Below the pieces are notes generated by a model, which saw nothing but the letters and a program-made list of their open reading frames with translations, ran no database searches and was not told the DNA's origin. From Elusimicrobiota bacterium (GTDB lineage Bacteria > Elusimicrobiota > Elusimicrobia > UBA1565 > UBA9628), in NCBI GenBank assembly GCA_003452935.1, contig DMMY01000004.1:140718-204717 (forward strand): a stretch of 64,000 nucleotides of DNA. The letters run 5' to 3'. Positions 15,797 to 24,505 of the stretch are shown here, in pieces; within the stretch, counting starts at the first letter, position 1, and each line of letters begins with the position of its first letter. A program made the translations under genes and the position numbers.

Positions 15797-17059
15797 TCAT
15801 TCGACATGACCGGAGCTCTCGCCTTGCGCAGCCCGCGCCAGAGGCACGGCCGCCATGACCCAGGCTCCGGCCGCCGCCAGGCTCAGGGCGGGATAGGTCC
15901 ATCCGGGCAAGACCCCAAGACCCCACTTGGCCAGGGATATAAGCCCGGCGGCCGCGCCCTTGGAAAAACGATAATTGAAGGCGTCGACGACCTGCTTGGC
16001 CCGGTAGCGGGCGTCATACGAGAGCGGTATATAAAGGAGTTCCTTGCTGGCCCTGAATATGGAATAGTCCAAACCCTTGAAAATAAGCAGGGCCGCGGCC
16101 GCTACGGAAAGCGCCGGGCTGCTCAGCATGAACAAGGCCATGACGGCATGCAGAAGGGGCATGGACACGAGGATCCAGCGCAAGGAGAGACGCCGCAACG
16201 CCAGAGGGGTCACCACGAACTGCATGAGAAACGCGACGCCATTGACCGAGGCCCAAAAAGTTCCCAAATAGGCGCTGCGGGCGTCTTTCTGGGGGATGCT
16301 CGCCTCGAGGAGCTCATAAAGCCGCAAATTTGTCGCGGCCGCGAAGAACTGACTAAGCGCCACGACCCCCGCGATAAGCCACAAAACCTTGGTATTCAGT
16401 ATGAGCCTCAAGCGCAGCGGCCCCGCGTCGCCGCAGCGGTCCGAAACCGAGGGCTGCGGATCTCCAGCCAAACGATAGGCCGCGTACGACAGAGCGGCGG
16501 CCGGCAAGAGAGAGATTCCCGCCAAAAGCACGAACTGTTCGGACCCCATTCTCTGCGCGAAGTGACGCAGAAACAGGCCGGCCAGAATAGGGCCAACCGC
16601 GGCTCCTCCAAGAATGGGCCCGTTGAAAGCCTTGGCATTGGATTGGTCAAGCGTGCTGTTGATAAACGACCAGAACTGCTCCACAAGAATGACGATATAG
16701 GCCTCGGTAAAAACATAGAGCGCGGCCACGGCCAGCTTGCGCCCGCCGCGCATGGCCAGGTAAGCCACGAAAAAAGCGACAGCCGCGCTGAGCAGGGAAA
16801 CCTGGAGCGTCCAGCGGCTGCCAAGACGCGTGAGGACCACTCCATAGGCATAGATGAGCGCCGCCATCAGGACGGGGACCAGGGTCATGGCGTAAGGAAT
16901 GGGGCCCGAGCCGTAGGCCGCGATAAAAAGCGAAGCCACGGTGCTGCGGGCGAACTCATAGCCGCCCACGAGAAAAGCGGCGGCCGCCGTGATGCAGATC
17001 ATCGCCGGCACGAGATGTCGGCCGGACCTGCCGCTTGCCGGCGCCTGTATGGGATGCAC
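15797..17059 (-). CDS. NTT/Tlc-like (ATP/ADP translocase-related) membrane transporter
   Basis: This 420-residue protein has about eleven to twelve hydrophobic segments. The segment EQFWSFINSTLDQSNAKAF with the following GPILGGAAVGPILAG, and the later FKGLDYSIFRASKELLYIPL and YRAKQVVDAFNYR, resemble the nucleotide transporter (NTT/Tlc) group of the major facilitator superfamily. Members of that group outside parasites and plastids are mostly uncharacterised, so nucleotide exchange should not be assumed. The start is GTG 17059, with TACCAT eight bases or CATACT five bases upstream. It is divergent from murB with a short intergenic region and convergent with the isomerase-like gene. Confidence 0.7.
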   Translation of the reverse strand: MHPIQAPASGRSGRHLVPAMICITAAAAFLVGGYEFARSTVASLFIAAYGSGPIPYAMTLVPVLMAALIYAYGVVLTRLGSRWTLQVSLLSAAVAFFVAYLAMRGGRKLAVAALYVFTEAYIVILVEQFWSFINSTLDQSNAKAFNGPILGGAAVGPILAGLFLRHFAQRMGSEQFVLLAGISLLPAAALSYAAYRLAGDPQPSVSDRCGDAGPLRLRLILNTKVLWLIAGVVALSQFFAAATNLRLYELLEASIPQKDARSAYLGTFWASVNGVAFLMQFVVTPLALRRLSLRWILVSMPLLHAVMALFMLSSPALSVAAAALLIFKGLDYSIFRASKELLYIPLSYDARYRAKQVVDAFNYRFSKGAAAGLISLAKWGLGVLPGWTYPALSLAAAGAWVMAAVPLARAAQGESSGHVE

Positions 17060-17064
17060 TTACG

Positions 17065-17073
17065 AGTATGGTA
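17065..17073 (-). promoter_or_regulatory. -10 candidate before the transporter gene (TACCAT or CATACT)
   Basis: TACCAT ends eight bases and the overlapping CATACT ends five bases before GTG 17059. Either would give a leaderless or nearly leaderless message. Confidence 0.3.
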
Positions 17074-17107
17074 CCAAAAGCCCGGGCCGCCCTCGACGGA
17101 AATTTTA

Positions 17108-17113
17108 TAGACT
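17108..17113 (+). promoter_or_regulatory. -10 box (TAGACT) eight bases before murB
   Basis: TAGACT, eight bases, ATG 17122; there is no Shine-Dalgarno between them. Confidence 0.4.
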
Positions 17114-17121
17114 GAATACGC

Positions 17122-18015
17122 ATGGGCTGGCAAGCCGACCTGGCGGCGCGATTTGACGGGCGCTGTTTCCTATCAGAACCCCTGTGCGCCTATACGACAT
17201 TCAAGATCGGCGGCAAGGCGGAAAGCCTCGTGTTGCCCGGTTCCGAAGACGACTGGCGTTGGCTGCTGGGCTTTGTGCGGCAAAAAGGCCTGCCTCTGAC
17301 GATCCTGGGCTTGGGCTCCAACGTCATCGTCAGCGATGCCGGCCTGCCCGGCGTGGTGGCTTCCACGCGGCGAATGGACCAAGTCCGGATTTCCGGAACC
17401 CGCATCCACGCCCAGGCCGGAGCGGCCATGGACGTCCTGGCCGCCAAGTCCGTGGACCTGGGATTGGCCGGCATGGAAAGGCTCTCCGGCATACCAGGGA
17501 GCGTGGGGGGGGCGCTCTGGATAAACGCCGGCGCTTTCGGGCAAGAAGTTTTCGATCATCTGGTCTCTTTTACGGCACTCGACCAGGACTGCGGGCTGGT
17601 GCGCAAAAACAAAACGGAGGTCGCTTACGGCTACCGAAAGGTGGAAGGCGTCGCAGGACTCGTCTTTCTTTGCGCGCAATGGGAGCTTGATTGCGGCGAC
17701 CAAGGCCAATTGCGCGAAATCCGCGCTGAGACCCTCCGGGCGCGGGCGGACAAGCAGCCCTTGGAATATCCTTCCGCGGGCAGCGTGTTCAAGCGGCCTC
17801 CGGGAGACCACGCCTCGCGGCTTATCGACGCCTGCGGCCTCAAGGGCCTCACCGTGGGGCGCGCCCAGGTCTCGACCAAGCACGCCGGCTTCATCATAAA
17901 CCTCGGCGGCGCCTCGGCCCGCGACGTCATGGAGCTCATATCCCGCGTGCGCTACGCGGTACGCCGGAAAACCGGGGTCGATTTGGAACTCGAGCAAGTC
18001 CCCCTGGGATTATGA
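17122..18015 (+). CDS. murB: UDP-N-acetylenolpyruvoylglucosamine reductase
   Basis: MurB reduces UDP-GlcNAc-enolpyruvate to UDP-MurNAc with NADPH and FAD, the second committed step of peptidoglycan synthesis in the cytoplasm. At 297 residues it has the length of the shorter (type II) class. Visible motifs are the FAD-binding LGLGSNVIVSD, the IPGSVGGALWINAGAFG block, YGYRKV with the substrate Arg, SAGSVFKRP with the catalytic Ser, and a C-terminal LELEQVPLG where the catalytic Glu is expected. It heads a plus-strand group with the flavodiiron protein ten bases downstream. The start is supported by TAGACT upstream and by alignment of the N-terminus with the family. Confidence 0.95.
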   Translation: MGWQADLAARFDGRCFLSEPLCAYTTFKIGGKAESLVLPGSEDDWRWLLGFVRQKGLPLTILGLGSNVIVSDAGLPGVVASTRRMDQVRISGTRIHAQAGAAMDVLAAKSVDLGLAGMERLSGIPGSVGGALWINAGAFGQEVFDHLVSFTALDQDCGLVRKNKTEVAYGYRKVEGVAGLVFLCAQWELDCGDQGQLREIRAETLRARADKQPLEYPSAGSVFKRPPGDHASRLIDACGLKGLTVGRAQVSTKHAGFIINLGGASARDVMELISRVRYAVRRKTGVDLELEQVPLGL

Positions 18016-18025
18016 AGGAGGAGAC

Positions 18026-19222
18026 ATGAAAAGCCCATTCCAGGCAGTCAAGATAACGGACAAGGTTTACTGGGTCGGAGCCGTGGATTGGGACATCCGC
18101 GACTTCCACGGCTATTCCACGGACCATGGGACCACCTACAACGCCTATCTGGTCCTGGCTGAAAAACCGACCCTGATAGACACGGTCAAAACGCCCTTCG
18201 TCGAAGAAATGCTCTCCCGCGTCGCTTCCGTCATTGACCCCAAGGACATACGCTACGTGGTCTCGAACCATGCGGAAATGGACCATTCCGGAGGATTGCC
18301 CGCCGTCCTGGGGCTCGTCAAGCCCGAAAAAGTCTTCGCCTCTCCCATGGGGGTCAAGGCGCTCGAGGCCCACTTCCATTGGGGCCTGCCGATTGCGGCG
18401 GTCAAAGACGGGGAGAAGCTCGACCTGGGCGGCGAACGACTCTCCTTCACCGAGACTCGCATGCTGCATTGGCCGGACAGCATGTTCTCCTACCTCGAGG
18501 GCCAGGGCTTGCTCTTTTCCAATGACGCCTTCGGCATGCATCTGGCCGGCTCGCATCGCTTCGACGACGAGACGCCGGACTGGCGTTATGAGGCCGCCAA
18601 ATACTACGCCAACATCCTGCTGCCATTCTCGGACGTCGTGCTGGCGTTGCTCGACAAGCTCGCCCAGACCGGCTTCGCGCCCAAAATGATCGCGCCCGAC
18701 CACGGCCCCATCTGGAGGCGCGACGTCGCTGAAATCATGTCTCTTTGGCGGCAATGGGCCCTGCAGCGGCCGTCGGACAAGGCGGTCGTGGTCTTCGACA
18801 CCATGTGGGGCTCCACCGAAAAGCTGGCCCGCGCCGCGGCCGAAGGCTTGACCGCCGCCGGGACTTCAACCTTGGTCATGCCCTTGCGCGGCAGCCACCG
18901 CAGCGACGTGGCCACCGAGCTGCTCGACGCAGGCGCCCTCCTGGTCGGCTCTCCGACGATCAATCGCCAGACGTTTCCCACCGTCGCCGATGCCCTGAGC
19001 TATCTCAAGGGCCTCAAACGCAAGAACCTCGTCGGCGCCGCTTTCGGTTCTTACGGCTGGGCCGGAGAGTCGATCAAGCAGGTCCACGATAGCCTCAATG
19101 AGATGGGGGCAGCCACGCTGGATCCCGTTCGGTGCCAGTACGTCCCCGACTCGGCCGCTTTGCAGGCGGCCTACGACCTAGGCCGAAAAGTGGCGCTCAA
19201 ACTCAAGGAGAACCGGCCATGA
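18026..19222 (+). CDS. A-type flavoprotein (flavodiiron protein, FprA-like)
   Basis: This 398-residue protein has an N-terminal metallo-beta-lactamase-like diiron domain. All ligand motifs are present: NHAEMDHSG, MLHWPDS, FSNDAFG and APDHGP. The C-terminal flavodoxin domain has the FMN loop MWGSTEKLA and the SPTINR and GSYGWAG segments. Flavodiiron proteins reduce O2 to water or NO to N2O in the cytoplasm of anaerobes, taking electrons from rubredoxin. The next gene encodes rubredoxin and overlaps by four bases, so the pair forms a reductase chain; the NADH:rubredoxin reductase is not in the window. A strong GGAGGAG Shine-Dalgarno sits just before the ATG, unlike the leaderless first genes. 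Confidence 0.95.
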   Translation: MKSPFQAVKITDKVYWVGAVDWDIRDFHGYSTDHGTTYNAYLVLAEKPTLIDTVKTPFVEEMLSRVASVIDPKDIRYVVSNHAEMDHSGGLPAVLGLVKPEKVFASPMGVKALEAHFHWGLPIAAVKDGEKLDLGGERLSFTETRMLHWPDSMFSYLEGQGLLFSNDAFGMHLAGSHRFDDETPDWRYEAAKYYANILLPFSDVVLALLDKLAQTGFAPKMIAPDHGPIWRRDVAEIMSLWRQWALQRPSDKAVVVFDTMWGSTEKLARAAAEGLTAAGTSTLVMPLRGSHRSDVATELLDAGALLVGSPTINRQTFPTVADALSYLKGLKRKNLVGAAFGSYGWAGESIKQVHDSLNEMGAATLDPVRCQYVPDSAALQAAYDLGRKVALKLKENRP

Positions 19223-19380
19223 AAAAATACGTGTGCCAGCCCTGCGGATACGTATACGACCCGGCCGCCGGCGATCCGGAACACGGCGTGCCTCCGGGCA
19301 CGCCGTGGGAAAAAATCCCGGAGGATTGGGTGTGCCCGGTCTGCGGCGTGGGAAAGGACTCCTTCGAACCGCAGGCATAG
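19219..19380 (+). CDS. Rubredoxin
   Basis: This 53-residue protein has the two iron-binding Cys pairs CQPCGY and CPVCGVGKDSF and the conserved YDPAAGDPEHG and PWEKIPEDWVCP segments. It is a one-iron cytoplasmic electron carrier. ATG 19219 overlaps the stop of the flavodiiron gene (ATGA) and follows an AAGGAG Shine-Dalgarno, so translation is coupled. Its partner is almost certainly the upstream flavodiiron protein. Confidence 0.96.
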   Translation: MKKYVCQPCGYVYDPAAGDPEHGVPPGTPWEKIPEDWVCPVCGVGKDSFEPQA

Positions 19381-19415
19381 ATCCTCGAAGTTCCCCAGAG
19401 GCCCGCCAGACTATG

Positions 19416-19421
19416 TAGAAT
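19416..19421 (+). promoter_or_regulatory. -10 box (TAGAAT) seven bases before GTG 19429
   Basis: TAGAAT, seven bases, GTG. It supports the GTG over the later ATG at 19441 as the start of the MarC gene. Confidence 0.4.
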
Positions 19422-19428
19422 CATCTTC

Positions 19429-20034
19429 GTGAACGAGAACATGAGCCTGCTGTCATGCGTATCCATCCTTTTCTTGGTGATGGACCCGCTGGGCAACATA
19501 CCCATGTTCGTGAGCCTGCTCCGGGATATCCCGCCCGGGCGCAGCCGCCGCATCATCTGGCGCGAGCACGCGATCGCCCTGTTCCTGTTCCTCTTCTTCC
19601 TGCTTTTCGGCCGGTTCCTGCTCGATATGCTGGGCATCAAAGATCCCGCTCTTTCCATATCAGGAGGCATTGTGCTCTTCCTGATCGCCATCAAGATGAT
19701 TTTCCCGATCAAGGAGGGCGTTTTCGGGGCTTTGCCGGGAGGCGAACCCTTCATCGTACCCTTGGCCACGCCGCTTATCTGCGGCCCATCCGCGCTGACC
19801 ACGGTGCTCATACTCTCCTCCAAGAGCGACGTGGGATTCTGGCATCTTCTAACCGCGATCGTCCTGGCCTGGACGGGGTCCTTGGCCATCCTGACTTATG
19901 CCGCGGCCATCGGCAGACTCCTGGGCCGCAGAGGCGTGACCGCCATAGAGCGTCTCATGGGGATGATTTTGACGACCATCGCCGTGCAGATGTTCATGAA
20001 CGGGATCGCCCAGTTCCTCGGACGAGCCGGATGA
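19429..20034 (+). CDS. MarC family integral membrane protein
   Basis: This 201-residue protein has six hydrophobic segments. It carries the MarC/YhgN family features LVMDPLGNIPMF near the N-terminus, SGGIVLFLIAIKMI in the middle, and VPLATPLICGPSALTTV. The family is widespread and its transport substrate is unknown; the old link to antibiotic resistance is not supported for MarC itself. The start GTG 19429 is chosen from TAGAAT seven bases upstream. The stop overlaps the next start (ATGA), so it forms an operon with the acyltransferase-like gene. Confidence 0.9.
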   Translation: MNENMSLLSCVSILFLVMDPLGNIPMFVSLLRDIPPGRSRRIIWREHAIALFLFLFFLLFGRFLLDMLGIKDPALSISGGIVLFLIAIKMIFPIKEGVFGALPGGEPFIVPLATPLICGPSALTTVLILSSKSDVGFWHLLTAIVLAWTGSLAILTYAAAIGRLLGRRGVTAIERLMGMILTTIAVQMFMNGIAQFLGRAG

Positions 20035-21206
20035 ACCCCGCGATGGACAACGCTTCCCCCCCGCAGAAATCCGAACGCCTGCTTTCCCTCGACGCTTTCC
20101 GCGGAATCACGATCGCGGCCATGTTCCTGGTCAACAACGCGGGGGACTGGCGGCATGTTTATTCTCCCCTGAGGCACGCGGAATGGAACGGCTGCACGGC
20201 CGCCGATCTTATCTTCCCTTTTTTCCTGTTCATCATGGGCGTGGCCATGACCTACAGCATGGGCAAGCGCCGGCAGGGCGCGGGCCCGGGCTATGCGCTG
20301 CTGGCGCCGGCGATCCGAAGGACCGTCATCCTCTCGCTGCTTAACGCCGCATTGGCCCTTCTTGCCTGGTGGGCGTTTGTAGGTCATTTTCGGTTCTATG
20401 GAGTGCTGCAGCGGATCGCGATCTGTTATTTTTTCACGTCCCTTATCGTGCTCTACGCCGGCGTCCGGGCTCAAGCCCTATGGGGGGCCGGACTAGTCCT
20501 TGGCTACTATTTCATCCTGAAATTCGTCCCCGCCCCAGGAAGCGAGGCCGGCATGTTGGATAGATTCTCCAACATCGCGGATTATATCGACACCAAGCTC
20601 ATGCTGCCCTGGCTCTACGAGATCGACGATAAATTACAAATGGGGCACGACCCCGAGGGAATGCTATCCACCTTGGGCGCCATGGGCACGACTCTTTCGG
20701 GAGTGCTCGTCGGCCATTGGCTGCGCCGTAAAGACAAATCCCCCGCCCCAAAGGCGGCGTTTTTGGCCCTAGCCGGCGGCCTGCTCGCGGCCGCGGCCGC
20801 CCTGTGGAGCCGCGATATCCCGTTCAACAAGAATCTATGGACGCCTTCCTACGTGCTGCACGCCTCCGGCTGGGCATGCCTCGGCCTGGCCGCGTCCTAC
20901 TGGCTGATAGATATCCGAGGTTTCCAAACGTGGGCCAAGCCCTTCATCGTCTACGGGAGCAACGCGATCGCGGCGTACGTCGGGGTCGGCGCGATGTCCT
21001 ACGTCTTGGTCGGCATTCGTTGGCACGATGAGGCCTGCAAGACCATGCGTCTTAAGACCTACCTTTACCAGCGCCTTTATGAAAGCTGGCTGCCGACATT
21101 TTTCAGTCCGTATGTCTCCTCAGCCGCCTGGGGAGCCAGCTACGTCCTGCTCTGGTGCGGGCTTATGTGGATCTTATACAGGCGCAGGATATTCATCAAA
21201 GTCTGA
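20031..21206 (+). CDS. HGSNAT/NagX-like membrane acyltransferase (DUF5009 type)
   Basis: This 391-residue protein has about ten membrane segments. LLSLDAFRGITIAAMFLVNN and the following CTAADLIFPFFLFIMGV match the family of heparan-alpha-glucosaminide N-acetyltransferase and bacterial NagX-like proteins, which transfer acetyl groups to sugars across the membrane. The substrate here is not known. The ATG at 20031 overlaps the MarC stop; upstream in-frame codons belong to a shadow frame. Its last 33 bases overlap the end of the convergent debranching-enzyme gene. Confidence 0.85.
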   Translation: MNPAMDNASPPQKSERLLSLDAFRGITIAAMFLVNNAGDWRHVYSPLRHAEWNGCTAADLIFPFFLFIMGVAMTYSMGKRRQGAGPGYALLAPAIRRTVILSLLNAALALLAWWAFVGHFRFYGVLQRIAICYFFTSLIVLYAGVRAQALWGAGLVLGYYFILKFVPAPGSEAGMLDRFSNIADYIDTKLMLPWLYEIDDKLQMGHDPEGMLSTLGAMGTTLSGVLVGHWLRRKDKSPAPKAAFLALAGGLLAAAAALWSRDIPFNKNLWTPSYVLHASGWACLGLAASYWLIDIRGFQTWAKPFIVYGSNAIAAYVGVGAMSYVLVGIRWHDEACKTMRLKTYLYQRLYESWLPTFFSPYVSSAAWGASYVLLWCGLMWILYRRRIFIKV

Positions 21207-24200
21207 CCCCGTCGTCTCCGGCGCATCGCGCCGATCATTGCTCCACGCCCCCCCGGTCCCGTCGGTCAATCCATATTCCAGCAGGACGCGCAAGGCCTCG
21301 CCCACGCTCCAGGCCTGAGACCTGGTGCCGCCCCGGTTCTGATTGCGCAACAGCTCCATGATCAAGTCCCTCAGCCCGACGGGATCGGCCAAGGAAAAGC
21401 CCAATAAAGCATCCTGAGGCTTGCCGCCATCGAAGACCTCGGGCAGAGAGCCCTCGCGGCTGGTCACGAGAAACTCCACCAACGGCGTCATGATCCCGCG
21501 CACCTCGTCGCGGACGCGACCCTCATCCCAACCTTGGGCCCGCCGCACGCGCGCCAACGCGTCCACATAAGGACCCATCAGCCAAGGCCATACCGTGCCC
21601 TGATGATAAGCTTGGTCTCTTTCGAGAGCCGGTTTCCAAGTCTCATAAATACCCCGATACCGGCTGTCACGGTAAGAAAGAGAACGCATTCCGTAGGGAG
21701 TCAAAAGGTCCTTGGTCGCGGCCAGGACCACGGCCCGCTGCCGCTCCGGGGTCAGCAGGTCCTCGCCATGGCTCACGGCGAAGAGCATGTTGGGCCGGAC
21801 AGCATTGGAGTGCGGATCTCCCTCAACGACGTCGCGCAAAGCCCCGCCGGTCTCGCCCCAGGCGCGCTTATTGTCCTCGGTCACGAACCAGAACTTGTCA
21901 TTGAAGGACTTCTTGACCAAATCGGCTTGCGCGTCCAAGTCCGCGGCTTGGCCGCCGGAGCGGCGCTCCAAACGGGCTAGGAAACGGAGGTTCGCATACC
22001 ACAGCGCGTTGATCTCAACCGCCTTGCCGTTCCTCGGAGTGACGGGCTGGCCGCGGCCGTCCGGATCCGCGTCCATCCACGTGGCCTGGGCCGGACCGAC
22101 AATGAGACCATCCGAATCCATATAGATGCGGTTGAACCTGCCATAGCGGTAGAAACCGGTTCCCGAAATGTAGCAGCGGATGATGCGGCGCATGACCGGC
22201 AGCATTTCACCTACAAAGGCGTAGTCATTCGTATACTCGACATATTTCTTCACGGCCTGAATGAACCACATGGGACCATCGACGGTATTGTAGTCCACGC
22301 CGTCCGGCTGCGCAGGAAACCATCGCGAGGCGTCCCATATCCTGTTGGGTATGAGCCCGTTATGCTCGAACCTGGCGAAATTGCGCATGTTCTCCTTCGC
22401 CTCGGCGGAGCGTCCGGTGGCCAGAAGAAGGCCCGGCAATGAAATGAATGTGTCGCGGCCCCACTCCTCCAGGAACCAGTCCATGCTGGCCGCCCATATC
22501 TGAACCGAATTGTAGAAATGTTTGACAAAACTGTCGCCCGCGATCTTCATCGCGGACCAGAGCGCCTCCACGGCCTTCCAAATGTTTCCCTCCTGCACCG
22601 CTCTCCACGCCCCCAATTGACCCCGCGCGTCGTTGCGAACCCGATTCTTGTAGTCAGGGTCAGAAGGCATTGGGATGCGATAATGCCAGTAGGATTTGCC
22701 ATCCTTGAACTCCTTGACGGGGAAAGGGTCGCCCCATTCATCTCCCAAGGTATAGGCGACGAAGCGCCCGTTGCGGCCTGACGTCCTCTCCTGGCTCAAA
22801 TCCAGGAAGCGCCCCATAAAACCATCCTGGCGAGGCAGGTCGTGATTGCTGAGCACCTTCCAATCCCCATAAACCGTCACGAATCCAAAGCTCTCGACCT
22901 TCTCAGCCTGGCCATCCAAAGCCTCGGCGAGCGGAAAGGCGGCTCTGGTCTGCAGTATCGAGCTCAGCGCGCGCACATAATCATCCCCCGGTTCGTCACC
23001 GCTGACAATCTGGCCTTTGCCGAAATTGTAGGCGAAATGGAGAGCGTCGGCGCGGATGCCCTCGAAACCAAGGGCCAGCCAGTGGCTGACGGGATCAAGC
23101 ATGAGACGGTAGTCCTCGGCTTTGAGCTTGGTCCAGTTCCAGAGCGCCAAATCCTTCCAGTCCTCATGAATCGTCTCGTTGACGACGCCCGGGTTGCGCG
23201 TCCTCAAGTCGGTAAAATACTCCGGATGCTTCCAGGCATCCACGGAATTCTTGGATCGGAACATGGGAAGATCAAAAATCGCATGCCCCCCCGCCTGCCG
23301 GATCATGGCAATGGCCGCGTCGCATTGTTTATAAGCGTTCCATTGGGCATAAAAATGGATATTCTTCAACACGGCGAAACGAGGGTCGCTCCTGGCTTGC
23401 CGCTCATCCTCTTCGGTCCACTCCAAGGCAGGCTTATTGAGCATACTGGATAAAGACATGAACTCCGCGTAGTCGTCAAGCCACCAGGAGTTGTTGCTGA
23501 TAAAATCCAGATATTCCTGCCACCTCGGCGTAACGCCGTCTTGGCTGTTGGCTCTTTGAAAAACCTGATAAGCCTGCTCAGCCACCTCGCTTTCCCTCTG
23601 CCGGAGCGCCGGGTAATTGACGGCCTGCTTGTCGGGGAGATCCCTCACCTTAAGCCTAGCCAGCCAATCCGGTCTCTGGCGGACTTCCTCAACCTGCGCC
23701 CAGTCGATATAGCTCTCGTTTAAAGCATAGAGACTGACCGGAGCGTAAGGACTCTCATCCAACACCGCCAAATGGGGCAAAATATGAACCGTGTCCACTC
23801 CCCGCTTGGAGAGGAAGTCGCGGTAGTACGCGCCCAGGTCCGAAAACTTGCCGATACCAGGGTCATTAAAATCGCGGCGCATGGCATAAATAGGCACGCT
23901 GGCCGCGAGATGCTGGACGGACGGGTCTTTCCACCATGAGTCGCCGCGCAGCCGCATGGTCTCGGGGCCGGAGTCCGCAGCGCCCTCGGCCAGGACCGGC
24001 AGATCCGGGGCCTGAAGCCCGAGAGCGGAATCCATGACGCGCTCGCCAACCTGACGGGAGGCATTGGCCGAAAGTTCAGGGTCGGCAAGGGCTTGAAGAT
24101 CGGGCAGAAGACGCTGGGAAAGCTGCGTGATTTGGGTTTCTACCGCAGGGGCGGCGGCTTGGGACTGCCCCTCGTCTAAGCGCGGCGATTTCGCGGACGC

Positions 24201-24503
24201 GGCCAAGCCGGGAGCGGCCAAAGGCACGAAAGGGGCGCTCCCAATGGGACCAGCCGGGATGATAGAAGGGCGAAGCCCGGCATGGGAGAAGGAGTGGGCG
24301 AGACTTTCGGGTAAAAGGGCGAGACCGCCTTGCGGGGCCCTGACGGCAACGCCGGCGTTGACAAGCGGACGAGCCCTGAAAGTATTGGCGCCGGCCAGCA
24401 CCCCGGACCCCAACGCGACGCCCTGCTGCGTGAGCAGCAGCGCGCTGATCAGTATCGCGCAGAGCGATTGTTTTAGACGGCTGCTATATCGAGCTTGTGT
24501 CAT
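21174..24503 (-). CDS. Exported GH77 4-alpha-glucanotransferase fused to amylo-1,6-glucosidase (glycogen debranching)
   Basis: This is a 1109-residue protein. A signal peptide and about 150 Ala-rich residues precede a MalQ-like GH77 domain (about residues 185-620). SPYAPVSLYALN, AIFDLPMFRSKNSVDAW, GIRADALHFA (nucleophile Asp), PLAEALDG (acid Glu) and NHDLPRQD (third Asp) are all present. Residues about 640-1095 match the amylo-1,6-glucosidase domain: WFLEEWGRDTFISLPG, NTVDGPMWFIQA, ATWMDA, VEINALWY, YGMRSLS and YHQGTVWPWL. Together they would move and then remove glycogen branches, as in the eukaryotic bifunctional debranching enzyme, but with a different transferase family and outside the cytoplasm. 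A Shine-Dalgarno (AGGAAG) lies at the end of the upstream protease gene, two bases away, so it is the last gene of that operon. Confidence 0.85.
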   Translation of the reverse strand: MTQARYSSRLKQSLCAILISALLLTQQGVALGSGVLAGANTFRARPLVNAGVAVRAPQGGLALLPESLAHSFSHAGLRPSIIPAGPIGSAPFVPLAAPGLAASAKSPRLDEGQSQAAAPAVETQITQLSQRLLPDLQALADPELSANASRQVGERVMDSALGLQAPDLPVLAEGAADSGPETMRLRGDSWWKDPSVQHLAASVPIYAMRRDFNDPGIGKFSDLGAYYRDFLSKRGVDTVHILPHLAVLDESPYAPVSLYALNESYIDWAQVEEVRQRPDWLARLKVRDLPDKQAVNYPALRQRESEVAEQAYQVFQRANSQDGVTPRWQEYLDFISNNSWWLDDYAEFMSLSSMLNKPALEWTEEDERQARSDPRFAVLKNIHFYAQWNAYKQCDAAIAMIRQAGGHAIFDLPMFRSKNSVDAWKHPEYFTDLRTRNPGVVNETIHEDWKDLALWNWTKLKAEDYRLMLDPVSHWLALGFEGIRADALHFAYNFGKGQIVSGDEPGDDYVRALSSILQTRAAFPLAEALDGQAEKVESFGFVTVYGDWKVLSNHDLPRQDGFMGRFLDLSQERTSGRNGRFVAYTLGDEWGDPFPVKEFKDGKSYWHYRIPMPSDPDYKNRVRNDARGQLGAWRAVQEGNIWKAVEALWSAMKIAGDSFVKHFYNSVQIWAASMDWFLEEWGRDTFISLPGLLLATGRSAEAKENMRNFARFEHNGLIPNRIWDASRWFPAQPDGVDYNTVDGPMWFIQAVKKYVEYTNDYAFVGEMLPVMRRIIRCYISGTGFYRYGRFNRIYMDSDGLIVGPAQATWMDADPDGRGQPVTPRNGKAVEINALWYANLRFLARLERRSGGQAADLDAQADLVKKSFNDKFWFVTEDNKRAWGETGGALRDVVEGDPHSNAVRPNMLFAVSHGEDLLTPERQRAVVLAATKDLLTPYGMRSLSYRDSRYRGIYETWKPALERDQAYHQGTVWPWLMGPYVDALARVRRAQGWDEGRVRDEVRGIMTPLVEFLVTSREGSLPEVFDGGKPQDALLGFSLADPVGLRDLIMELLRNQNRGGTRSQAWSVGEALRVLLEYGLTDGTGGAWSNDRRDAPETTGSDFDEYPAPV

Positions 24504-24505
24504 AG

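Noticed and set aside
15806..17110. 434-codon plus-strand ORF opposite the NTT-like transporter
   Set aside because: The Arg/Gln/Gly-rich composition has no hydrophobic segments or motifs, whereas the minus strand encodes a regular multi-pass membrane protein.
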